Assembly: GCA_018401415.1 (NCBI GenBank)
Contig: JAGYKV010000010.1
Span: 1-64,000, forward strand
Source: Candidatus Nanopelagicales bacterium
Lineage (GTDB): Bacteria > Actinomycetota > Actinomycetes > S36-B12
Reading direction: 5' to 3'
Length of the DNA stretch: 64,000 nucleotides
Shown in pieces: positions 55,358-64,000 of this stretch; the stretch's first letter is position 1, and every line of letters begins with the position of its first letter. The notes under the pieces are model-generated. The model did not search any database, was not told the origin of the DNA, and was given only the letters and a program-made list of their open reading frames with translations. Both the position numbers and the translations under genes were made by a program.

Positions 55358-56671
55358 TTATCCGATTCCATCTTCGAGTAGATCGGTGACCAGTGCCGCG
55401 ATTTCGGAGCGCTCACTACGGGTCAAGGTGACATGGGCGAAGAGTGGGTGGCCTTTGAGTTTCTCTACTACGGCTACCACGCCATCGAAGCGGCCAACCC
55501 GCAGATTGTCGCGCTGGGCAACATCGTGGGTGAGCACTACCCGAGAGTCAGTGCCAATCCGAGAGAGCACCGTCAACAGCACATTGCGCTCCAAGGATTG
55601 CGCTTCTTCGACGATCACGAATGAATCGTGCAGGCTGCGGCCTCGAATATGGGTGAGGGGTAACACTTCCAACATGCCGCGATCGGTAATTTCATCGACA
55701 ACTTCTTGGGTGGCGATTGCTCCCAGGGTGTCATAGACAGCTTGACCCCATGGAGACATTTTTTCATTCTCGGAGCCCGGTAGGTAGCCAAGATCCTGCC
55801 CCCCGACCGCATAAAGCGGTCTAAAAACAATTACCTTACGGTGCGCTCTTCTCTCCATGACCGACTCAAGTCCCGCACACAGTGCCAACGCACTCTTTCC
55901 CGTACCTGCCCTGCCACCGAGAGACACGATTCCGATCTCAGGATCCAAGAGAATATCCAAGGCAATTCTTTGCTCAGCGCTTCGGCCATGCAGGCCGAAT
56001 GCTTCGCGGTCACCCCTGACCAGTCGAATTTTCTTGTCCGCGGTCACTCGACCAAGTGCACTACCTCGATCACTGAGAAGAACCAACCCACAGTGACACG
56101 GATGATCAAATCCGGCATCGTGTTCAATCACACCGTCTTCATAGAGTGCATCAAGATCGGCAACATTAATTTCAACTTCAGCCATACCGGTGTACCCAGA
56201 TTCAATCACCAGTTCCGCTCGGTACTCCTCTGCATTCAATCCCACAGAGCTGGCCTTCACCCGCATGGGAAGGTCTTTGCTTACGAGAATTACATCTGCA
56301 CCTTCAATGGAAAGACTTTTTGCAAGAGCAAGTATTCGAGTGTCATTGTCACCCAGTCGCAGGCCACTCGGAAGTACTTCGACATTCGTGTGGTTGAGCT
56401 CAATTCGCAGAGTTCCACCGGAATCACCCACCGGAATAGGGGCATCGAGCCGACCATGCTCAACTCGCAAGTCATCGAGAAGTCGCAACGCCTGCCGGGC
56501 AAAGTACCCCAACTCTGGATGACTGCGTTTACTCTCTAACTCCGTGACCACAACAACGGGGAGTACCACGTCGTGCTCGTGAAATCTGAGAATGGCCTTC
56601 GGATCGGACAATAAGACAGATGTATCAATGACATATGTCCGTCTGGAATCAGGCACGCAGTGTCTCCTCAC
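55358..56671 (-). CDS. phoH2: PIN-PhoH fusion protein (PhoH2)
   Basis: The 437-residue protein joins a PIN-type ribonuclease domain (about 12-150; [29 protein letters not shown] with acidic metal residues) to a PhoH ATPase ([17 protein letters not shown]alker [13 protein letters not shown]alker B). Mycobacterial PhoH2 is an RNA helicase/RNase of this type. No partner antitoxin (PhoAT-like) gene is evident upstream. A spacer of about 200 bases separates it from the transglycosylase-like gene. Confidence 0.93.
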   Translation of the reverse strand: MRRHCVPDSRRTYVIDTSVLLSDPKAILRFHEHDVVLPVVVVTELESKRSHPELGYFARQALRLLDDLRVEHGRLDAPIPVGDSGGTLRIELNHTNVEVLPSGLRLGDNDTRILALAKSLSIEGADVILVSKDLPMRVKASSVGLNAEEYRAELVIESGYTGMAEVEINVADLDALYEDGVIEHDAGFDHPCHCGLVLLSDRGSALGRVTADKKIRLVRGDREAFGLHGRSAEQRIALDILLDPEIGIVSLGGRAGTGKSALALCAGLESVMERRAHRKVIVFRPLYAVGGQDLGYLPGSENEKMSPWGQAVYDTLGAIATQEVVDEITDRGMLEVLPLTHIRGRSLHDSFVIVEEAQSLERNVLLTVLSRIGTDSRVVLTHDVAQRDNLRVGRFDGVVAVVEKLKGHPLFAHVTLTRSERSEIAALVTDLLEDGIG

Positions 56672-56741
56672 CGCCCACCCAGCCTCACGGGAGCCAGATG
56701 GGCTACAACGAATAGATAAGAAGAACGGTATGGCTCATGGG

Positions 56742-57491
56742 TTATGTGGGTGACTCGACACGCCGCGATGCAACTGCGATAACGCAAATGGATAAGGCAC
56801 AAAGGGTTGCAATCAGGCCACGATCAATTGGGGAGAATGATGCAATGGCCGCACCCAATGTCCACGCAACGGGGAACCAGACAATTGCCTTAAACTTCTT
56901 CAGCCATTCTTTGTTACCGGTCTTAGCGCTGGCCACCAAAAACCGTACCGAATCAATAAACGGGCCGGTCCCTGCAATTATTTGTGTTCTATCTGAACCG
57001 ACCATTACGAATATCGTTCCCATTACAGCAAGTGCCATGGCAGATGAACTAACGGATAAAGCCGCAGCCCACCAGGCAGTAGTTCCAATTTCGAGTTCAC
57101 CTGCAGTTAACTTACGCAGTGGGCCTGACAAGCTCCGGCCGGCCAAAGCAGTCAAAATGAGTAGCAAAGCCGCAACGTATAAAAGACTGCGGGAACCAGA
57201 GGGCTTTATAAAGTATGGGAACCTAAACCGCACCAGAATCACAATGATGATTCCAACAGCACATCCCAATAAGGAAAATAGGGAGAGGAGTGCGAGTGCC
57301 GGGTCGTTGGCCAGCCGCTCCCACACCAACACCAAATTGCCCGCTTGGTTTGCGGTGAAAACACCGTACTCACGGAAGTCCACGGCATCCATGGCACCAG
57401 CAATTCCCGCCAGAATCAAAATCATGAGGTAGGGCTTGGACAATGAGTCGTCCGCATTCATTTCCATGGCTGGTGCGCTCGGGGAATTCAT
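56742..57491 (-). CDS. YoaK/DUF1275 family membrane protein
   Basis: The 249-residue protein has about six hydrophobic segments. The family start is visible: LAGIAGAMDAVDFREYGVFT, then ANQAGNLVLVWERLA. The function is unknown; transport has been proposed for the family. Its ATG overlaps the uppS stop (ATGA), so it is translated with uppS. Confidence 0.88.
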   Translation of the reverse strand: MNSPSAPAMEMNADDSLSKPYLMILILAGIAGAMDAVDFREYGVFTANQAGNLVLVWERLANDPALALLSLFSLLGCAVGIIIVILVRFRFPYFIKPSGSRSLLYVAALLLILTALAGRSLSGPLRKLTAGELEIGTTAWWAAALSVSSSAMALAVMGTIFVMVGSDRTQIIAGTGPFIDSVRFLVASAKTGNKEWLKKFKAIVWFPVAWTLGAAIASFSPIDRGLIATLCALSICVIAVASRRVESPT

Positions 57492-58249
57492 GCTCCGTAT
57501 CGACGATTTCGTTCGGCGTAGGCACGAACTGCTCTCAAGAAATCCACATGCCGGAAATCCGGCCAGAAAGCTTCACAAAAATAGAACTCGGAGTGGGCAC
57601 TCTGCCACAACAAGAATCCAGACAACCGCTGTTCACCCGATGTTCGAATCACAAGATCCGGATCGGGTTGACCTTTTGTGTATAGGTGTTCTGCGATGTG
57701 CTCCACGTCAATGAATTGCGCGAGTTCATCGAGTGTTGTTCCCTGAGTGGCGTGCTCTGCCAGGAGTGACTTGACCGCGTCCACTACTTCACGTCGGCCG
57801 CCATAGCCCACAGCAATATTGACAAGCGAGCCGTCGAGGTCAACCGTCGCTTCTTCTGCTTCCTTCAAGACGGTGGCCGTGTGTGAGGGGAGGAGATCCA
57901 GTGCGCCCACCGGGTGCAGACGCCATCTGCCCTTATTCACCAAGTTACTCACCGTTGACTCGATGATCGTCATGAGTTGTTCAAGTTCTGGCTCAGGTCG
58001 CGAAAGATTGTCGGTCGACAATAACCAGAGTGTTATCACCTCTACCCCGGCTTCATCGCACCAGCCGAGGAAGTCAACTATTTTCTCCGCGCCCGCCTGA
58101 TGCCCCTGAGCAGAGGTCGATCCCTGGGCAAATGCCCACCTGCGATTCCCGTCGAGAATCACACCCACATGGCGTGGAATTCGATCCTTCGGGATTTGTG
58201 CGGCGAGTTGGCGCTCATACACGCCATAGACCAGATCTTTGAGACCCAC
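57488..58249 (-). CDS. uppS: Isoprenyl (polyprenyl) diphosphate synthase, cis-type
   Basis: This cis-prenyltransferase makes the polyprenyl carrier for peptidoglycan and other glycans. Motifs: VGVILDGNRRWA (Asp-Gly-Asn-Arg active site), LWLLSTDNLSRPEPEL and LVIRTSGEQRLSGFLLWQSA, YFCEAFWPDFR. Whether it is the long-chain or short-chain (Z-FPP, Rv1086-like) enzyme cannot be decided. GTG 58249 is chosen: AGGCGG lies just upstream and the protein then starts GLKDLVYGVYERQL like its relatives; the open frame extends to 58312. Confidence 0.93.
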   Translation of the reverse strand: MGLKDLVYGVYERQLAAQIPKDRIPRHVGVILDGNRRWAFAQGSTSAQGHQAGAEKIVDFLGWCDEAGVEVITLWLLSTDNLSRPEPELEQLMTIIESTVSNLVNKGRWRLHPVGALDLLPSHTATVLKEAEEATVDLDGSLVNIAVGYGGRREVVDAVKSLLAEHATQGTTLDELAQFIDVEHIAEHLYTKGQPDPDLVIRTSGEQRLSGFLLWQSAHSEFYFCEAFWPDFRHVDFLRAVRAYAERNRRYGA

Positions 58250-58343
58250 GTTCCGCCTTTCTCGGGTGACGCTGCTCAGCGCGTAACTGAGATTACTACC
58301 CGCTGGCGCCAATCGCGCCTAGTTGGGCATAAATACGTGCCAG

Positions 58344-60344
58344 TTAGTGAATTTGCACCTTTAGGTACTCACCAAGTGCGGCAGGATCCTTCGTCGGTAA
58401 CTCACACACATTCCTCCTACACACCTGCGCCCCCGCGGGCAACGAGCGGTCCCAGCGAATCTCCACCGCGAGGGGGGAGAGCATGGCAATATCGGCCAAA
58501 TCTTGGTCGTGCTCCCCTGAGACAGCTACTTCACATGGACCCTGAACAAGCGACCACAAAGCAACCAGCCCCCAGCCAACCGCACGAGGAGCGCTAGTCG
58601 CGACCCCTGGCAAAATTCCCAACGCACCTTCTGCTGTGGTGCGGAAAGCTTCGCTGTCAGAATTGTGATGTGCACTGAGTCGGACCAACACATTGGCCAT
58701 GGCCAGCCACCCGGACGGCTCCGCGTTGTCGGAAAAATCGCGCGGTCGGCGGACAAGTTGCTCGGAGTCGTCAGCCGTATCAAAAAAGCCACCTGCATAA
58801 TCCGAAAAGTGATCGAGTGCAGAGCGGGTAAAGCTACGCGCGTGATTAAGCCAACGATCCTCTCCGGTCACCTGGTAGAGGCAAACCAACCCCTCGGCAA
58901 CATTCGCGTAATCATCCAATACGCCTGCATGTCTCCCTGCTATTCCCTGTAATGAGGTCCGGAACAGAGCATTGGCACGTGTGCCATTGTCAGGATCACC
59001 CACATGGGTCGCCAATAGATACTCCGCAGCTCGCGTCGCCACCTGAATCCATTGTGGTTGATCGAAAATGGCACCCGACTCCGCCAGCGCCGCGATCGCC
59101 AGTCCGTTCCAGGCGGCAACTACTTTGTCATCGCGACCGGGGCGCACCCTTGTGTCCTGAGCTGAAGCGAGTAAGGCCCTTGTTTCCCACCATTGCGACC
59201 AGTCCTCCGGATCCTGGTGCAATTGAAGGGTAGATTTCCCGTGCTCAAATGTCCCGCCAGCGGTCACCGATAAAAGTTGGGTGACGCGATCCACGTTTTC
59301 AGGTGACACAACTTCGGCTATCTCAGCAGGTGACCAGGCATAAAATTTGCCCTCCTCGCCTTCACTGTCTGCATCTAATGCTGAAGCAAATGCCCCCTGG
59401 TCGGTCATGAGTTCCGTGGTGAGAAATTCAATGCTTTCCCTGACCACTCTTTGTGCCAACGGGTTACCCGTCAATCGCCACCAATGGGCATAAACTCGAA
59501 TAAGTAACGCGTTGTCGTAAAGCATTTTTTCGAAATGAGGAACGACCCATTGGGCATCAACGCTGTATCGGGCGAATCCACCGCGAAGTTGATCATAAAG
59601 CCCCCCACGCGCCATAGCATCTAATGTTTTATTCGCCATGAACAGTGCACTCTCGCCCACCTCCGAATCAAGTGACATTCGAAGAAGGAACTCAAGAACC
59701 ATAGATGGCGGAAACTTCGGAGCTCCACCGAATCCACCGTAAAGCGGGTCAAAACTTTCTTCTAATGAACGCACACTGCCACGAAGAATCGATTGCAATT
59801 CACCAGCAGACATCTCGGAAATTTCAGCAGGAGAGTTGGGGATACCTCGACGATTCAGTGCATCAATAATTCTTTGTCCGGCGGCTTGAACCTCAGGTCG
59901 ACGTTGCTTCCACGTTTCGGATATTGACACGAGTAGTTGGCCGAAACTTGGTAAGCCATGGTGTGGTTCGGGAGGGAAGTATGTCCCCGCATAAAAAGGT
60001 TTACCGTCGGCGTCCATAAACACAGACATTGGCCAACCACCGTGTCCGGTGAGTGCAACCGTTGCCTCCATGTAAATCGAGTCGATATCAGGCCGTTCCT
60101 CACGATCCACTTTGATGCTCACGAAGTTGGTATTCAGATAGTCAGCAATCTCCTGATTCTCGAAAGACTCATGTGCCATGACGTGGCACCAATGACACGC
60201 CGAATACCCAATACTGAGAAAGATCGGAACATTGCGTTCGCGTGCCTCCGAGAAAGCCTCTGGACTCCACTCCCACCAATGAACGGGGTTATCGGCATGC
60301 TGAAGCAGGTATGGACTCGATGAATGTTCCAGACGATTGGTCAC
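58344..60344 (-). CDS. DUF255 thioredoxin-fold protein (YyaL/SPATA20 type)
   Basis: This long protein has an N-terminal thioredoxin-like domain (SSPYLLQHADNPVHWWEW, then SIGYSACHWCHVMAHESFE with a CHWC redox pair) and an (alpha/alpha)6-like glycosidase-fold region (GLYDQLRGGFARYSVDAQWV, DADSEGEEGKFYAWS, LDDYANVAEGLVCLYQ). The function is unknown. GTG 60344 is the preferred start because the conserved region begins VTNRLEHSSSPYLL; the frame is open to 60446. The same gene lies near uppS in mycobacteria (Rv1084). Confidence 0.9.
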   Translation of the reverse strand: MTNRLEHSSSPYLLQHADNPVHWWEWSPEAFSEARERNVPIFLSIGYSACHWCHVMAHESFENQEIADYLNTNFVSIKVDREERPDIDSIYMEATVALTGHGGWPMSVFMDADGKPFYAGTYFPPEPHHGLPSFGQLLVSISETWKQRRPEVQAAGQRIIDALNRRGIPNSPAEISEMSAGELQSILRGSVRSLEESFDPLYGGFGGAPKFPPSMVLEFLLRMSLDSEVGESALFMANKTLDAMARGGLYDQLRGGFARYSVDAQWVVPHFEKMLYDNALLIRVYAHWWRLTGNPLAQRVVRESIEFLTTELMTDQGAFASALDADSEGEEGKFYAWSPAEIAEVVSPENVDRVTQLLSVTAGGTFEHGKSTLQLHQDPEDWSQWWETRALLASAQDTRVRPGRDDKVVAAWNGLAIAALAESGAIFDQPQWIQVATRAAEYLLATHVGDPDNGTRANALFRTSLQGIAGRHAGVLDDYANVAEGLVCLYQVTGEDRWLNHARSFTRSALDHFSDYAGGFFDTADDSEQLVRRPRDFSDNAEPSGWLAMANVLVRLSAHHNSDSEAFRTTAEGALGILPGVATSAPRAVGWGLVALWSLVQGPCEVAVSGEHDQDLADIAMLSPLAVEIRWDRSLPAGAQVCRRNVCELPTKDPAALGEYLKVQIH

Positions 60345-60489
60345 ACCACCATTGTCCTCACGGAGACTTTCATCGAGGAGGCGGAGGGCTGGCTCAGTTT
60401 GCTCAGCGGTCCTCTTGAAACACCCAACTTTCAAGACTGCACACATTTATCTCGCGCCATTTTTGACTGAGAGACGATAGCCTCCCCAC

Positions 60490-60969
60490 ATGCGTCGCCT
60501 CATTGAGCTGTCCAGGTTTGTCGTTGCTGTCCCTGCAATTGGGTCGATCCTCGGATCCTTCACACTGATGGTGATCGGTACCTGGGAGATAATTCGATCA
60601 ATTCTCAAACTGTTTGACACGTCCGTCCCGCTCAAGGAAACGGTGGTCACGATCCTGACAGCGGTCGACACGCTCCTTCTCGCCACAGTTCTTTTGGTAA
60701 TCGGATACGGACTGTACGAACTATTCGTCGACACGAATGTGAAGTTACCCCCATGGCTGGAAATCAGGTCACTGGATGACTTGAAAGCTAAGTTGATCGG
60801 TGTTGTTGTCGCAATCATTGCCGTGGTTTTCCTCGGCGAACTTGTCGATGCCTCGGATCCCAACGATGTCATGCTGATCGGAATCGGTTCGGGAGCGGTT
60901 GTGATTGGGCTGGCAGGGTTTACTTTTGCCACGCGCAAGGAAGGTAAGCGACCGGGTGCAATCGAATAA
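60490..60969 (+). CDS. YqhA/UPF0114 family membrane protein
   Basis: The 159-residue protein has four hydrophobic segments; the family features are IELSRFVVAVPAIGSILGSF and GYGLYELFVDTNVKLPPWL. The function is unknown. It is followed by a small membrane protein and by convergent SPFH and NfeD genes. Confidence 0.88.
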   Translation: MRRLIELSRFVVAVPAIGSILGSFTLMVIGTWEIIRSILKLFDTSVPLKETVVTILTAVDTLLLATVLLVIGYGLYELFVDTNVKLPPWLEIRSLDDLKAKLIGVVVAIIAVVFLGELVDASDPNDVMLIGIGSGAVVIGLAGFTFATRKEGKRPGAIE

Positions 60970-61013
60970 CCAGCGCATCTATGCTTACATCAATTAATGT
61001 GAGGAGGTCGACA

Positions 61014-61181
61014 GTGTTTGAGCAAGCCAAAAACATGATGGACAATGCAATAAGTCACAACGATGCCCTGTCGCAAATTGAAGGCCAGCGAACTCCTCAG
61101 CGACGGTGGCGCAGGCTAGGGAATATTCTGATGCTGGTGGCGGTAATTGCGATCTTTGTTGTATTCCTCATGAGCCGCTAA
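61014..61181 (+). CDS. Small single-pass membrane protein
   Basis: This 55-residue product has a polar, charged N-terminus (about 1-35, with an Arg cluster RRWRR) and one C-terminal hydrophobic segment (NILMLVAVIAIFVVFLM). GTG 61014 follows a strong GAGGAGG site, which settles the start; the frame is open to 60981. I recognise no family. Its TAA touches the SPFH gene's stop (TAATTA). Confidence 0.7.
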   Translation: MFEQAKNMMDNAISHNDALSQIEGQRTPQRRWRRLGNILMLVAVIAIFVVFLMSR

Positions 61182-62090
61182 TTATTCTTTGACGAATCCC
61201 TTTCGGAGCGTCTCCATAGCGCCGGTCAACTCACTCGGAATAACCCACACTTTATTTGCATCACCTTGAGCGATTCCGGGAAGGGTTTCCAAGTATCGGT
61301 GAGCAAGTGCCGCGGCCGTGGGATTCGCTTCATGGATAGCTGAGTAGACCTTCTCAAGGGCAACCGCTTCACCCTCGGAACGAATTATTTGGGCTCGAGC
61401 CTCAGCATCTGCTCGCACAACCTCAGATTGAGCGAAACCCTCTGCGGTCAAAATGGCGCTTTGTTTCTGACCCTCAGCGAGAAGGATGGCACTCTGCTTG
61501 GCTCCCTCGGCAGTAAGAATCGCGGCACGACGCTCACGTTCAGCCTTGAGTTGCTTCTCCATTGACTCTTGTACCGAGTGCGGTGGATCAATGGCTTTGA
61601 GTTCCACTCGGTTAACTCGAATACCCCACCGTCCGGTGGCTTCATCGAGGACACCTCGCAGTTGACCATTGATGGAATCACGTGAAGTCAATGTTGCCTC
61701 AAGATCCATGGAACCAATGACATTTCGAAGAGTGGTAACCGTGAGTTGCTCAATACCCAGAATAAAACTGCTGATTTCATATGTCGCAGACTTTGGATCT
61801 GTCACCTGAAAATAAACGACAGTATCAATCGATACAACGAGGTTATCTTCGGTGATCACTGGTTGGGGCGGGAAAGATGCAACCTGCTCGCGCATGTCAA
61901 CTCGGTCGCGAATTCGATCAATGAATGGGATCAGAATCGTGAGACCCGGGTTGAGGGTTCGCTGATACCGACCGAGACGCTCAACGATTGCCGTACTTGC
62001 CTGATTCACAATCACGACAGTGCGGGAGAGAAGTAAAAGCAAAACTCCCAGTCCAACAACTATTCCAATTACAAGACCGATGAGATCCAT
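61182..62090 (-). CDS. SPFH/Band 7 membrane protein (stomatin/QmcA-like)
   Basis: The 302-residue protein has an N-terminal membrane segment (LIGLVIGIVVGLGVLLLLLS), a Band 7 domain (about 28-185; VERLGRYQRTLNPGLTILIP, VDMREQVASFPPQPVITEDN) and a coiled coil with repeated AEG-K/Q-QSAIL units (about 190-245). Such proteins organise membrane microdomains. An NfeD gene lies just upstream in the same operon, the usual pairing. Confidence 0.93.
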   Translation of the reverse strand: MDLIGLVIGIVVGLGVLLLLLSRTVVIVNQASTAIVERLGRYQRTLNPGLTILIPFIDRIRDRVDMREQVASFPPQPVITEDNLVVSIDTVVYFQVTDPKSATYEISSFILGIEQLTVTTLRNVIGSMDLEATLTSRDSINGQLRGVLDEATGRWGIRVNRVELKAIDPPHSVQESMEKQLKAERERRAAILTAEGAKQSAILLAEGQKQSAILTAEGFAQSEVVRADAEARAQIIRSEGEAVALEKVYSAIHEANPTAAALAHRYLETLPGIAQGDANKVWVIPSELTGAMETLRKGFVKE

Positions 62091-62109
62091 TAGTACTCCT
62101 TTAAATTAA

Positions 62110-62544
62110 TTAGTCAATTGGGAAAACAAGTGCTGTTGCGCCATCTATGCGAGAAACAGAAACGCGAGTGTTTTGATCAACTGGTTCACTGGTGACATCT
62201 GAATCCAGGCGAGCACTCCAGATTTCGCCTTTGAGTCTGATTTGACCCGATTCGGTAGTAATACCCGTTAACGCCAATGCTTCCGAACCAGGAAGTGCAT
62301 CTACTCCCGTGCGCATGGGAAGTGGCAACCGAGTGAAGTGACGCACGGCGAAAGGACGAACCAGAAGAATGCCGGCCACCGTGACGCCGCCCATGGTGAG
62401 AGCTTGGACAAGTGGCGGAGCGCCAACGGCTCCCACCCCCAAACCCGCAAGAGCTCCCACGGAGACGAGGGCGAAATACAGGGTCCCGGTCAGCATTTCG
62501 ACGCCCAGAGCCACCGCAGCGATCACACCCCACAACCAGAGCAT
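62110..62544 (-). CDS. NfeD family membrane protein
   Basis: The 144-residue protein has three to four hydrophobic segments at the start (about 1-75), then a C-terminal OB-fold (EALALTGITTESGQIRLKGE, then IWSARLDSDVTSEPVDQNTR). It is a short NfeD without the protease domain. ATG 62544 is chosen for its GGGAGGTGG site; the frame is open to 62598. It partners the SPFH protein, 19 bases downstream. Confidence 0.9.
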   Translation of the reverse strand: MLWLWGVIAAVALGVEMLTGTLYFALVSVGALAGLGVGAVGAPPLVQALTMGGVTVAGILLVRPFAVRHFTRLPLPMRTGVDALPGSEALALTGITTESGQIRLKGEIWSARLDSDVTSEPVDQNTRVSVSRIDGATALVFPID

Positions 62545-62678
62545 GTGACCACCTCCCCTGACCCGAAAATCGATGCAACTTCGAGTTATTGAATGCACTC
62601 TAACCCGAAAATCTCAACGGGGCATCGGCGCACATGGTTTTCCTCTGATCAGGCAATGGTGGGCGATAACCTGAGTCC

Positions 62679-63353
62679 GTGGCCACACCACTGGAGGAGC
62701 TCGTTGATTCGACCTGGGTGGAAACCCTGGCCCCCCAGCGCGCACATCTCGGCAACGTGGATTCATTCCTGAATCGGGAAAAATCGGCCGGGCGCCCCTG
62801 GCTTCCCGACCGTGAAGATGTTTTCCGGGCATTCACCCTCCCCATGGACCGGGTCAAAGTGGTGATTATTGGTCAGGATCCCTATCCCACGCCCGGACAC
62901 GCGGTGGGGCTGTCCTTTTCGGTGGGATCCGGGGTGGCGCCCCCCCGCAGTCTGATCAATATTTATCGGGAACTCGCGGCCGATATGGGCTGCCCCCAGC
63001 CCCATTCAGGAGATCTCAGCGATTGGGCAGATCAAGGAGTTCTTCTCCTTAATCGGGTGCTCACCGTTGGATCCGGTCGGTCGGGAAGCCACCGAGGCCA
63101 AGGGTGGGAGCAATTCACCGAGGCTGCCGTGCAAGGACTTGCACACTTAACCCCACGCCCTCCGGTCTTCATTCTGTGGGGCAAAGATGCCCAATCCTGC
63201 CGAAAGCTATTGGGAGACGCGCCCGCGATCGAAAGTGCGCATCCGAGTCCATTATCTGCACATCGTGGGTTTTTCGGGTCACGACCGTTTAGCAGAGCGA
63301 ACGAGATTCTGCAGCAGCGAGATCAGGTGCCCATCAGGTGGTGCGTTCAGTAG
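62679..63353 (+). CDS. ung: Uracil-DNA glycosylase
   Basis: Ung removes uracil from DNA. The 224-residue family 1 enzyme has the catalytic motif VVIIGQDPYPTPGHAVGLSF, GVLLLNRVLTV, and the leucine-loop motif SAHPSPLSAHRGFFGSRPFS (His and Ser). The start is GTG 62679. Its 3' end overlaps the convergent DUF3817 gene by 20 bases. Confidence 0.97.
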   Translation: MATPLEELVDSTWVETLAPQRAHLGNVDSFLNREKSAGRPWLPDREDVFRAFTLPMDRVKVVIIGQDPYPTPGHAVGLSFSVGSGVAPPRSLINIYRELAADMGCPQPHSGDLSDWADQGVLLLNRVLTVGSGRSGSHRGQGWEQFTEAAVQGLAHLTPRPPVFILWGKDAQSCRKLLGDAPAIESAHPSPLSAHRGFFGSRPFSRANEILQQRDQVPIRWCVQ

Positions 63354-63684
63354 CTAACTCTTCGCGATTTCGAACATAACGGTGCATTACATAGTCCGCA
63401 TAAAAAGAGGCAAAGGGAATGGTGCCCGCAAGCAGCAGTGCCACTGTTTTAACAATCGGGAATCGAAGAAGGAACGCTAGGTTCACCGCAGCAATTAAGT
63501 AGGCAAAGTACAACCACCCGTGCGCCAGCCACAGCAGACTGTACAAACTGGGTTTGCCGCCCTCAGATGAGTAATCCCAAAAAAGGTAGCCCAATGCTGC
63601 CCATACGGAAGCAATAGCGAGGACAACACCGGTAACCCAGGCCATGATCCGGAACGCGAGAAGTGCTGTGTTGATTCGGTTCAC
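63334..63684 (-). CDS. DUF3817 membrane protein
   Basis: The 116-residue protein has three hydrophobic segments: FRIMAWVTGVVLAIASVWAA, LYSLLWLAHGWLYFAYLIAA and LRFPIVKTVALLLAGTIPFA. The family pattern (HGWLYFAYL) is clear. The function is unknown. Confidence 0.9.
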   Translation of the reverse strand: MNRINTALLAFRIMAWVTGVVLAIASVWAALGYLFWDYSSEGGKPSLYSLLWLAHGWLYFAYLIAAVNLAFLLRFPIVKTVALLLAGTIPFASFYADYVMHRYVRNREELATERTT

Positions 63685-63702
63685 GCTATGACCCTACCTA
63701 GT

Positions 63703-64000
63703 TCACAACTCATGCGCGAACGGTGGCTGAGCACCGGGCTTTTGGCAGGTGAGTCCGGCTACCTGTATCCCAAATCGAGCTGCAGCCTCCACTTTTTCCA
63801 TGTCCCGACAGTCGATTCGCATCCAGTCCTTTTGCGCCCAATAGGCGAGGAATCCTCCGCTAAAGGCATCTCCCGCCCCTACGGTGTCTACCACCGTGAT
63901 CGCAGGAACATCGATGACACGCTCTGATCCTTGAACATAAATGTGCACTGACTTAGAACCGTCGGTGAAGAGAACTGTCACATTGTGAGAGTTGTGGAGT
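63703..64000 (-). CDS. PfkB-family sugar kinase, C-terminal part (cut by the window edge)
   Basis: The frame is open to base 64000 on the minus strand, so the N-terminal part is outside the window. The PfkB signature VDTVGAGDAFSGGFLAYWAQ with the catalytic Asp is complete, followed by AAARFGIQVAGLTCQKPGAQ. The substrate (fructose, ribose or other) is not decided. Confidence 0.88.
   Translation of the reverse strand, partial: LHNSHNVTVLFTDGSKSVHIYVQGSERVIDVPAITVVDTVGAGDAFSGGFLAYWAQKDWMRIDCRDMEKVEAAARFGIQVAGLTCQKPGAQPPFAHEL

Noticed and set aside
1..64000. tRNA, rRNA, CRISPR array or prophage
   Set aside because: Gaps between genes were read on both strands; no cloverleaf, direct-repeat array or phage gene was seen.

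Overview
The window is a dense stretch of an actinobacterial chromosome of moderate G+C (by eye a little above half). The assignment rests on gene content and order: mycothiol deacetylase MshB, ftsE-ftsX-smpB-ssrA, actinobacterial-type DapD, DUF3107, DUF3117, DUF4245, DUF6542-like and DUF3817 genes, a PIN-PhoH (PhoH2) protein, and many blocks that match Mycobacterium tuberculosis gene order as I remember it. Examples are Rv3100c-Rv3105c, Rv3207c-Rv3211, Rv1220c-Rv1232c, Rv1165-Rv1178 and Rv1084-Rv1112. The very small spacers, many overlapping stops and a tmRNA tag ending ALAA fit a compact, probably aquatic or free-living actinomycete. I cannot place it below class level. No rRNA, tRNA, CRISPR array, prophage or intact mobile element was seen.

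Layout. 1-6.0 kb (minus strand): ssrA (cut at the left edge), smpB, a membrane protein, an M23 peptidase, ftsX, ftsE and prfB form the ribosome-rescue and cell-division block. 6.0-10.6 kb (minus): a Tad-type pilus/secretion locus (tadA, tadB, tadC, pilin-like protein, three TadE-like proteins) runs directly into prfB. 10.7-15.4 kb: hydrolase, TetR, DUF3107, ferritin-like protein, DEAD-box helicase and RsbW-like ATPase. 15.4-20.7 kb: a ZIP-like membrane protein, an acyl-CoA dehydrogenase/CitE-like lyase pair and two exporters. 20.8-27.9 kb: MgtE-N/CBS protein, DUF1003, mrp, tatB, htrA, O-methyltransferase, DUF3117, SRPBCC, DivIVA-like protein and YceI. 28.1-29.7 kb: a secreted DUF1566-like protein and a decayed transposase, the only accessory-looking patch. 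29.7-38.4 kb: dapD, gltA, dapC, fdx, cysS, vanW-like gene and mshB. 38.5-49.9 kb: S9 peptidase, typA, ACT-GNAT fusion, ychF, rmuC, ispH, xseA and xseB. 50.0-64.0 kb: glpX, amylosucrase, fumarase, transglycosylase-like protein, phoH2, DUF1275, uppS, DUF255, YqhA, SPFH and NfeD proteins, ung, and a PfkB kinase cut by the right edge.

Functionally the window joins cell-envelope work (FtsEX plus M23 peptidase, VanW, UppS, transglycosylase, TatB, HtrA, Tad pilus) with central metabolism (citrate synthase, fumarase, fructose-bisphosphatase, amylosucrase), lysine/DAP synthesis (DapC, DapD), thiol and isoprenoid synthesis (MshB, IspH, UppS) and DNA upkeep (Ung, ExoVII, RmuC).

The most striking property of the raw sequence is a set of single-base frameshifts inside otherwise well-conserved genes: a tadE-like gene, tatB, htrA, dapD, the S9 peptidase, and twice in the DUF1566-like gene. 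Most sit in short homopolymers, and each gene becomes a continuous family-length protein after a one-base correction. I read them mainly as sequence errors, but the coordinates are given so that each can be checked. Other points of interest are a probable CTG start in the helicase, an ACT-GNAT fusion, an amylosucrase set between glpX and fumarase, a CRP/GlxR-like site before a secreted transglycosylase-like gene, and eight convergent gene pairs whose stops touch or overlap.
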